Assembly: GCA_902482035.1 (NCBI GenBank)
Contig: CABSYW010000006.1
Span: 5,230-69,229, forward strand
Direction: 5' to 3'
Source of the DNA: an uncultured Collinsella sp.
GTDB taxonomy: Bacteria; Actinomycetota; Coriobacteriia; Coriobacteriales; Coriobacteriaceae
DNA length: 64,000 bases
A model generated the notes under the pieces. That model was not told where the DNA came from and searched no databases. It worked only from the letters and a program-made list of their open reading frames with translations. The translations under genes were made by a program, and so were the position numbers. Below, one piece after another: positions 55,081 through 64,000 of this stretch. Each line of letters starts with the position of its first letter. Within the stretch, counting starts at the first letter, position 1.

Positions 55081-56520
55081 ATGGCGAACAACCATACCGC
55101 GGGCGCTGCCGCCCGCACCTTCGCGCCCAGCGAGCTTTGCCAGCGTATGCTGGCCAAAACCAGCAAGGGCACCTGCGGTCCCTGCATCCTGTATCTTGAG
55201 GATGGGACCATTTTTTATGGACGTGCATGCGGCGCCAAGGGCACCGCGACCGGCGAAGTCTGCTTCAACACCTCACTCGAGGGCTACTTTGAGGTCATGA
55301 CCGACCCGAGTTATGCCGGCCAAATCGTAACCATGACCTATCCGCAGATCGGCAACTACGGTATCGACGAGACCGACGTCCAGTCGGCCTTCCCCGGCGA
55401 CGCCGTGCGCCCTGCGAGCGCTCCGGCTATGCGCGGCATGATCGTTCGCGACATGTGCACCACGCCTTCTAACTGGCGCTCGGCCGTCAGCGTGCCGGAG
55501 TATCTGCGCGCCCACGGCATCGTCGCTATCGAGGGCGTCGACACCCGCGCTCTGGTGCGCCATCTGCGCGACAATGGTTCCAAGATGGGCATTATCTCGA
55601 CCGAGATCTTCGACGTCGACGAGCTTGCCGAGCGTCTGGCCGCGGCGCCCACGCTGGTAGGCGAGAACCTGGTCAAGACCGTAAGTTGCCCCGTACCTCA
55701 CGAGTTTGTGGCCGCCGATCTGCCTGCCACGCATGACTTTGCGCTTTCGGCTGCCGCTCCTGCCCGTCACAAAGTGGTCGCATACGACTGCGGTGTGAAG
55801 CGCGGCATTCTGGAGGGGCTGGTCCGCGCCGGCTGCGACCTTACCGTCGTGCCGTGGGACACGCCTGCCCAGCAGGTGCTCGACATGAATCCCGACGGCG
55901 TCTTTTTGTCCAATGGCCCCGGCGACCCCGACGCCGTGGTGGAGACCTACGAGCAGGTGCAGCAGCTGATCGGCAAGGTGCCGGTCTTTGGTATTTGTCT
56001 TGGTCACCAGATGATCAGCCTGGCCTGCGGCGCCCAGATGGAAAAGCTTAAGTTCGGTCACCGCGGTGGCAACCAGCCGGTTATGAACCTGGTAAGCCGC
56101 CGTGTGGAGATCACCGCGCAAAACCATGGCTTTGGCCTGCTGTTCCCCAGCTTGGGCAAGCTTGTCCCCGAGCTTTCCGGCGGCGAGACCGAGCATGCGG
56201 CCGATGGAGATCTGCGCGTCTGGGTGCGCCGCGGAATCGCGCCGGTCGTGATGAACGAGCGCTTTGGTCGCATTCGCCTGACACATGTGAACCTCAACGA
56301 CGGCACCGCCGAGGGCATCCAGCTGCTCGACGCACCGTGCTTCTCGGTCCAGTACCACCCCGAGGCCTCGCCTGGCCCCACCGATGCCCACTATCTCTTT
56401 ACCGCCTTTACGCGACTCATGGACGGCGAGGAGAACTACCTGGACATCGACACCGCGAAGGACCGCCTTGCCGGCTGGAACTTTGCTGAGTCCGAGACCG
56501 CTGAGACCGAGGAGAACTAA
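55081..56520 (+). CDS. carA: Carbamoyl-phosphate synthase small subunit (glutamine amidotransferase)
   Basis: Releases ammonia from glutamine for CarB. The 479-residue protein is longer than the usual 360-390. The extra length is an N-terminal extension of about 40 residues and internal loops. Motifs: [25 protein letters not shown], the amidotransferase nucleophile in FGICLGHQM, and the catalytic His-Glu in [15 protein letters not shown] at 55081 with AAGGAG. carB starts two bases after its stop. Confidence 0.95.
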   Translation: MANNHTAGAAARTFAPSELCQRMLAKTSKGTCGPCILYLEDGTIFYGRACGAKGTATGEVCFNTSLEGYFEVMTDPSYAGQIVTMTYPQIGNYGIDETDVQSAFPGDAVRPASAPAMRGMIVRDMCTTPSNWRSAVSVPEYLRAHGIVAIEGVDTRALVRHLRDNGSKMGIISTEIFDVDELAERLAAAPTLVGENLVKTVSCPVPHEFVAADLPATHDFALSAAAPARHKVVAYDCGVKRGILEGLVRAGCDLTVVPWDTPAQQVLDMNPDGVFLSNGPGDPDAVVETYEQVQQLIGKVPVFGICLGHQMISLACGAQMEKLKFGHRGGNQPVMNLVSRRVEITAQNHGFGLLFPSLGKLVPELSGGETEHAADGDLRVWVRRGIAPVVMNERFGRIRLTHVNLNDGTAEGIQLLDAPCFSVQYHPEASPGPTDAHYLFTAFTRLMDGEENYLDIDTAKDRLAGWNFAESETAETEEN

Positions 56521-56521
56521 C

Positions 56522-59836
<3,315 letters not shown>

Positions 59837-59848
59837 CGTGACCTGTCC

Positions 59849-59939
59849 GGCCGGGGCGGGAGGGGCCGAGATTTCCCCCTTTCGCTCCGGCTGCAAGCAG
59901 AGTCGCTCAGGAGGAAACTCGGCCCCTCCCGCCCCGGCC
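59849..59939. repeat. Long inverted repeat downstream of carB
   Basis: Two perfect 22-base arms (59849-59870 and 59918-59939; GGCCGGGGCGGGAGGGGCCG begins the left one) enclose 47 bases; pairing continues imperfectly inside (TTTCC/GGAAA). Very GC-rich with no ORF; a REP/MITE-like intergenic element or structural RNA. Confidence 0.7.
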
Positions 59940-60013
59940 TGCGGTGACTTGGCCGCACCGTGTGCTGCCGAAGGGGCTTTGCGCGATGACTAGGGCTGAA
60001 AAAGAAAGTGAGT

Positions 60014-60055
60014 GTGGGATCCGCCGTTCGTTCGAACGGCGGATCCCACGTTTTG
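60014..60055. terminator. Bidirectional terminator between carB and the GntR gene
   Basis: A perfect 17-bp stem (GTGGGATCCGCCGTTCG and complement) with a very tight loop, followed by GTTTT on the plus strand, between convergent genes. Confidence 0.85.
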
Positions 60056-60058
60056 GAT

Positions 60059-60841
60059 TTATTGGGTTGTGGCGGTGAAGGTTGTTTTGTCGGCGGCGAT
60101 GTGCACGTGCAGCTTTGCCTGACCGTCGCAGCTGATGAGCACGCCTACCTCGAACGGGGTTCCCGTCTTGTCGTAGGTCGAACGCACGATGCGCATCGCC
60201 GCCTTACCGGTGTTCTGTCCCAAAAGGCGCGCCTCATGCTTGTCGAGGTTGACCGTCTCGTAGACGGCATCGACGCTTGCGGGCAGGATGCCGGTCTTTT
60301 CCGCGATGTAGGCGTAGAGCGAGCCATCCACGTCTTTGCGTGTGAGCTCGGGGCAAAGTGACACGGGGATATAGACGTAGTTGAGCTCCATGGGTTTGTC
60401 GTTGGCGAGACGCAGGCGGCGAATCTCCCAGACGGGTGTCCCCTCGGGCACTTTGAGCCCAGAGGCGATGCCGCGGACGGCCGGTATGCTTGAAAAGGCG
60501 AGAATCTGCGAGCTCGGAACCCGTCCCGCTTCGCGCATCCGCGCGCTGAAATTCAGGGCCAGGTCGATGCCGGGTGCTGAGGTTTGGGGTTTGATGAACG
60601 TGCCCTGCCCACGTTTGCGCACCACGCGCCCCTCGATGACGAGATCTTGGAAGCAACGGCGCACGGTCGCGCGCGATAACTCTAGCCGCTCACAGATTTC
60701 GAGCTCGCGTGGCAGCGGCGTCTTGGTGTCGAACGCCTGGCTGGCGATAAGCAGGGCGATTCGATGTTTAAGTTGGACATAGAGCGGCGTATCACCGCTG
60801 CGGTCGAAGGGTTCGGAGGCGAGAAACGAGATCATATCCAT
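60059..60841 (-). CDS. GntR-family transcriptional regulator with UbiC-type (UTRA) effector domain
   Basis: A 260-residue HutC-subfamily repressor. The N-terminal winged helix (about 15-80) has PLYVQLKHRIALL, LPRELEICERLELSRATVRR and CFQDLVIEGRVVRKRGQGTFI. The UTRA domain (about 90-255) senses a small ligand, often a sugar phosphate (PVWEIRRLRLANDKPMELNYVYIP, and the TYDKTGTPFEVGV ending). The ATG at 60841 has GGAGGT five bases upstream; the frame is open to 60874. It is divergent from the PTS operon and probably controls it; a palindromic operator lies in between. Confidence 0.9.
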   Translation of the reverse strand: MDMISFLASEPFDRSGDTPLYVQLKHRIALLIASQAFDTKTPLPRELEICERLELSRATVRRCFQDLVIEGRVVRKRGQGTFIKPQTSAPGIDLALNFSARMREAGRVPSSQILAFSSIPAVRGIASGLKVPEGTPVWEIRRLRLANDKPMELNYVYIPVSLCPELTRKDVDGSLYAYIAEKTGILPASVDAVYETVNLDKHEARLLGQNTGKAAMRIVRSTYDKTGTPFEVGVLISCDGQAKLHVHIAADKTTFTATTQ

Positions 60842-61149
60842 GGGGTACCTCCATGTCGTGGGCGTACGTGACATGGTCTGACACTGCGGAGCAAACCGGA
60901 GATGCCAGGCCCGATTCTTGCTGGTATGTATGGTGCATAAGGAACATAAAACATTTATCAGACAATCTACCTGCTATTTTAAAAATAATTAGAAGAAAAA
61001 ATAATTTAGGCACAAAAATAGTTGCTACCGTTAACCGATGAATAGTTGCCGTTCGCAACTATTTTCTTGTACCGAACATGCCCCGGCGCAACAATAATCT
61101 CAGCAAAAAGCAAAGCCGTGCGACACACGGCAGGTCGAGAGGAGACCGC
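60842..61149. other. Divergent control region between the GntR gene and the PTS operon
   Basis: A 308-base gap that holds no gene. It is AT-rich at about 60930-61070 and contains the candidate operator at 61041-61063 plus a half-site at 61017-61025. Promoters for both directions are expected here; a clear -35/-10 pair cannot be fixed. Confidence 0.5.
61041..61063. promoter_or_regulatory. Candidate operator for the GntR regulator
   Basis: AATAGTTGC-CGTTC-GCAACTATT is a perfect 9-bp inverted repeat; a third AATAGTTGC lies 24 bases upstream (61017-61025). TTTT follows the right arm, so a terminator role is also possible. Confidence 0.55.
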
Positions 61150-61584
61150 ATGCGGTATCTGGTAATGGTCAGTCACGGAACGCTCGCTCCCGGACTGCAC
61201 AGTGTCCTCAAGATGCTCGGCAATGACGCCCCGAACATCTTGTCGACGAGTCTCGTGGACGGCATGGGCGCTGACGAGTATGTCGAGAACGTCAAGGCGA
61301 TGCTCGCTCCCGTTGCCGCCGATGACGAGGTTGTCCTGCTTGGTGACATCCTGGGCGGATCGCCGCTCACCAATGCCATGAACACGCTGGCCGAGAAGGG
61401 CCTGCTCGCCCACACCATTGCCTTCGGCGGTATGAATCTGCCCATGGCTATGACCGCCATGATGGGGCTTGCCACCATGGACCTGGATTCCCTCAAGCAG
61501 ATGATGCTGCAGGAGGGCAAGAACGGTATGTCCGAGCTCGTTGTCCCGACCGATGACGCCGACGACGAGGACGACGACATCTAG
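61150..61584 (+). CDS. PTS mannose-family EIIA component
   Basis: A 144-residue phosphocarrier of the mannose/fructose/sorbose PTS family. The N-terminal RYLVMVSHGTLAPGL places the phosphorylated His at residue 9, and GDILGGSPLTNA is the typical loop. The acidic C-terminus (DDADDEDDDI) is unusual but short. It receives phosphate from HPr and passes it to EIIB. First gene of the four-gene PTS operon; the start at 61150 follows AGAGGAGA. Confidence 0.92.
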   Translation: MRYLVMVSHGTLAPGLHSVLKMLGNDAPNILSTSLVDGMGADEYVENVKAMLAPVAADDEVVLLGDILGGSPLTNAMNTLAEKGLLAHTIAFGGMNLPMAMTAMMGLATMDLDSLKQMMLQEGKNGMSELVVPTDDADDEDDDI

Positions 61585-61663
61585 GCAGCGCATCCGCCCA
61601 AATTTTCGTGATGGAGCGGGGGTTAAGAGGAAAGACCCCCGGTGATAAAGAAAGGGAGAACGC

Positions 61664-62152
61664 ATGATTTCGTTCATCCGTATTGACGACCGTATGATCC
61701 ATGGGCAGACCGTTACCCGTTGGGCCCTCGAGTATCCCTGCGACGGTCTTATCGCCGTCAACGACGCTGCAGCGTCCAACCCCGTGCTCAAGGAGGCCTA
61801 CAAGAGTGCCTCGGGCAAGAAGACGTTCGTGTGGACCAAGGAGCACTTCAAGGAGGTCTCCGAGAAGGTTCTCAAGTCCGACACCAAGTACTTCCTGATC
61901 ACCAAGAACCCGCTCGACATGAAGGAACTTCTCGTCGATTTTGGCTTTAAGCCCGGCATGGACCGCATCATCGTCGGTCCCTGCAACGATCGTCCCGGCA
62001 CCACCAAGCTCGGCAACAACCAGTCGATCACGCAGGAAGAGGCCCAGGCGCTCGAGGATCTCACCAACGCCGGCTACACGGTCGAGTTCGCCCTTATCAA
62101 GGAGAAATCCATTGGTGAGTGGCCAAAGTTCCGCGGTCAGTTTGGCTTCTAG
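61664..62152 (+). CDS. PTS mannose-family EIIB component
   Basis: A 162-residue cytosolic protein (MISFIRIDDRMIHGQTVTRW) in which His14 in DRMIHGQ is the phosphorylation site of this EIIB family, and DAAASNPVLKEAYKSA and GPCNDRPGTTKLG match the fold. It transfers the phosphate to the incoming sugar. The separate EIIA and EIIB genes are the layout of sorbose/mannose/N-acetylgalactosamine-type systems. The sugar cannot be determined from this alone. AAAGGGAG site before the ATG. Confidence 0.92.
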   Translation: MISFIRIDDRMIHGQTVTRWALEYPCDGLIAVNDAAASNPVLKEAYKSASGKKTFVWTKEHFKEVSEKVLKSDTKYFLITKNPLDMKELLVDFGFKPGMDRIIVGPCNDRPGTTKLGNNQSITQEEAQALEDLTNAGYTVEFALIKEKSIGEWPKFRGQFGF

Positions 62153-62224
62153 TTAGGCGCCAGCCGCATTTTGGTACCTACAGCCCTGGGGGAAAGGGGC
62201 TGAGGAATAAAGAAAGGGGAAAGC

Positions 62225-63083
62225 ATGGCAATCAATGCATTCCAAGCCGCGCTGTTCGGCCTGTTCGCCTGCCTGGCATCACTGCCTGGCATGGGTGGCA
62301 CGACGATCGGCAACTACACTCTGGGTCGTCCTCTGGTCGCCGGCCTCATCGTCGGCATCATCATGGGCGATATGCAGACGGGCATCCTCGTCGGTGCTGC
62401 CATCCAGGTTGTCTACATCGCTCTCGTGACCCCTGGCGGAACCGTCTCCGCCGACGTCCGCGCCGTGTCCTATATCGGTATCCCGCTGGCGATCCTCGCC
62501 ATCAAGAACTCGGGCATCGATCCCGCCTCCGCTGAGGCTGCCGGCATGGCCGCATCCCTCGGTGCCGCCCGTCGGCACGCTCGGCACTGTGCTCTTCTAT
62601 GGCACCGCCACCATCAACCTGGTGTGGCAGGGCATGGGGTGGAAGTGGCTCGAGAAGGGCGATCTCCACAAGCTCTACCTGGTCAACAACGTTCTGCCTT
62701 GGATTGGTCACATCGTCTGCTCATTCCTCCCGACGTTCATCATCACCATGGGCGGCACCGCCATGGTCGACCTCATGAAGACCTACATGCCCATGGACGG
62801 CATCGCGATGAAGACGCTGTTCACCGTCGGCTCGCTGCTGCCTACCGTCGGTATCGCCATCCTGCTCAAGCAGGTCATCTCTAAGCCCACGGACTTCCTC
62901 ACGTTCTTCTTCGGCTTCACCCTGTCCGCTGTCATGGGGTGCAACCTGATTGCCGCTGCCGGCATCGGCTGCTTCTTCGCCCTGATCAACTATGAGATCG
63001 CTTCGCTCAAGATCGACCTCGCAAACGCTCCCAAGGCAGCTATCGCCTCGGGCTCCGATGATGAGGAAGAGGAGGACATATAA
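62225..63083 (+). pseudogene. PTS mannose-family EIIC permease with a +1 frameshift
   Basis: The start (MAINAFQAALFGLFACLASL) and the continuation to MAASLGAA are in one frame; the rest of the EIIC sequence (VGTLGTVLFYGTATINLVWQ ... to the acidic end DDEEEEDI) is in the next frame. Removing one C from the CCC at 62568-62570 restores an uninterrupted 285-residue EIIC, the expected size with seven to eight membrane segments. The break is within about 15 bases of that triplet. Either the gene is inactivated, the assembly has one extra base, or the ribosome shifts. The intact neighbouring subunits, with standard spacing and one-base overlap with EIID, argue against a long-dead gene. Confidence 0.8.
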
Positions 63084-63889
63084 TGGCAGAGAAGAAGAAA
63101 CTCTCTAAGAAAACGCTTGCCAAGTCGTTCCGTAACTGGTCCTATGGCAACCTGACTTGCTTCTCGCAGGAGCACATGCAGACCTTCGGTTACCTGTGCG
63201 CCATGCTTCCGATCGTCGAGGAGCTCTACGACACGCCCGAGGAGCAGAAGCAGGCCCTCCAGACCTACTCCGCGTTCTTCAACACCGAGCCGCAGATCGG
63301 CACCATGATTGTCGGCGTCACCGCCGGCCTCGAGGAGGCTCGCGCAAACGGCGAGGCCATCGACGACGACGCCATCAACGGCATCCGCGCCGGCCTTGGC
63401 GACTCGCTGATCGTCGGTACCCTGATCCCGATCCTGCTCGGTATCGCCCTCGGTCTCTCGACCGGCGGCTCTCCGCTCGGTGCCATCTTCTATATTGTCG
63501 TGTGGAACCTGCTCATGTTCCTTGGCATGCGCTTTGCCTACAACCAGGGCTATGAGCTCGGCGGCAAGGCGGTCGAGGCCCTCGTCGGCCCCAAGGCCAA
63601 GGCTCTGCGTGATTCCATCGTGATGGTCGGTACCATGGTCATCGGTGCAGTCGGTGCTACCTGGGTCTCCATCACCTGCAGCCCCAATCTGGTGCTGCCC
63701 GGCGGCGGTAAGTTCCAGGACACGCTCGACGGAATCTATCCGCACCTGCTGCCCATGGTCTTCATCATCTTCTGCTGGTACATGATGACCAAGAAGAAGG
63801 TCAACCCCATCGTTATGATGCTGATCCTCGTTGTGATCGCATTTGTGGGCGTTCTCATTGGCTTCTTCGACCCGGCACTGAGCTACTAG
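63083..63889 (+). CDS. PTS mannose-family EIID component
   Basis: A 268-residue membrane subunit found only in this PTS family; forms the channel with EIIC. SFRNWSYGNLTCFSQEHMQTFGYLCAM near the N-terminus (shown here in pieces: SFRNWSYGNLTCF and EHMQTFGYLCAM), GIRAGLGDSLIVGTLIPIL and several C-terminal membrane segments match. Its ATG overlaps the EIIC stop by one base (TAATG). Last gene of the operon. Confidence 0.93.
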   Translation: MAEKKKLSKKTLAKSFRNWSYGNLTCFSQEHMQTFGYLCAMLPIVEELYDTPEEQKQALQTYSAFFNTEPQIGTMIVGVTAGLEEARANGEAIDDDAINGIRAGLGDSLIVGTLIPILLGIALGLSTGGSPLGAIFYIVVWNLLMFLGMRFAYNQGYELGGKAVEALVGPKAKALRDSIVMVGTMVIGAVGATWVSITCSPNLVLPGGGKFQDTLDGIYPHLLPMVFIIFCWYMMTKKKVNPIVMMLILVVIAFVGVLIGFFDPALSY

Positions 63890-63911
63890 TCATCATCCCC
63901 TGGCCCCCTGT

Positions 63912-63941
63912 AAGGCCGTGCGGCCTCAACCGCACGGCCTT
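63912..63941 (+). terminator. Terminator of the PTS operon
   Basis: AAGGCCGTGCGG pairs with CCGCACGGCCTT. A second perfect hairpin, GCTGGCCGC-GCA-GCGGCCAGC with TTT after it, lies at 63962-63985. Confidence 0.75.
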
Positions 63942-64000
63942 CTGATTCAAGACTTTAGTCCGCTGGCCGCGCAGCGGCCAGCTTTAAACCACCCGCTACG

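Noticed and set aside
61008..61030. Sigma-54 promoter before the PTS operon (GGCAC and TTGCT)
   Set aside because: The spacing is eight instead of five bases, and sigma-54 is not expected in this phylum; the words overlap the candidate GntR operator instead.

Overview
The window is a chromosome segment around the replication origin of a high-GC Gram-positive bacterium. Gene content and order (rpmH, dnaA, dnaN, recF, DUF721 gene, gyrB, gyrA; parAB next to rsmG/jag/yidC/yidD/rnpA), acidic high-GC coding style and the presence of mannose-type PTS genes, WYL regulators and thioester/SpaA adhesins point to Actinomycetota, class Coriobacteriia, most likely Collinsella or a close relative. The genus is inferred from gene content and style; no database search was possible.

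Layout. 1-5008 (mostly minus): purC, an OmpR-type two-component pair, a Tat lipoprotein and a TSCPD-domain protein. 5137-7025: purB, then two copies of a short hairpin-rich repeat built on the 3' end of the adjacent tRNA-Gly(CCC). 7280-10711: a large cell-wall-anchored thioester/SpaA adhesin ending in LPATG. 10778-20169: a small membrane protein, a split and apparently degenerate M28-type peptidase, two overlapping WYL regulators, an exonuclease-helicase of DinG type and D-Ala-D-Ala ligase. 20255-26546: rlmN, then the leftward origin-proximal block (small membrane protein, parB, parA, three perfect parS sites, rsmG, jag, yidC, yidD, rnpA, rpmH).

Transcription switches from leftward to rightward at 26547-26891, which marks the origin zone. 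Rightward from there: a GHKL-ATPase/winged-helix gene of unknown function, dnaA, the dnaA-dnaN intergenic region (second origin candidate), dnaN, recF, a DUF721 (DciA-like) gene, gyrB and gyrA. Then a long hairpin element, an Ile-Ala-Ile tRNA cluster, a bifunctional-nuclease-family gene, two small unknown genes and typA. 42102-44702 (minus): a bactofilin-like membrane protein, a TRIC/UPF0126 membrane protein, a third copy of the tRNA-tail element and two tRNA-Ser genes. 45209-54873: rpsF-ssb-rpsR-rplI-dnaB, purA, purD, a NUDIX hydrolase, an ABC exporter and a membrane protein. 55047-59836: carA-carB behind a PyrR-type RNA hairpin that abuts the ribosome-binding site. 60059-63889: a GntR/UbiC-type repressor divergent from a mannose-family PTS operon (EIIA, EIIB, EIIC, EIID) whose EIIC gene carries a one-base frameshift.

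Functionally the window joins origin firing and segregation (DnaA, ParABS), replisome parts (DnaN, DnaB, SSB, RecF, gyrase), nucleotide synthesis (purA/B/C/D, carAB) and sugar uptake. The most unusual items are the tRNA-tail hairpin elements (three copies at two tRNA loci), the GHKL-wHTH gene at the origin, the M28-like protein with most metal ligands replaced, and the frameshifted EIIC.
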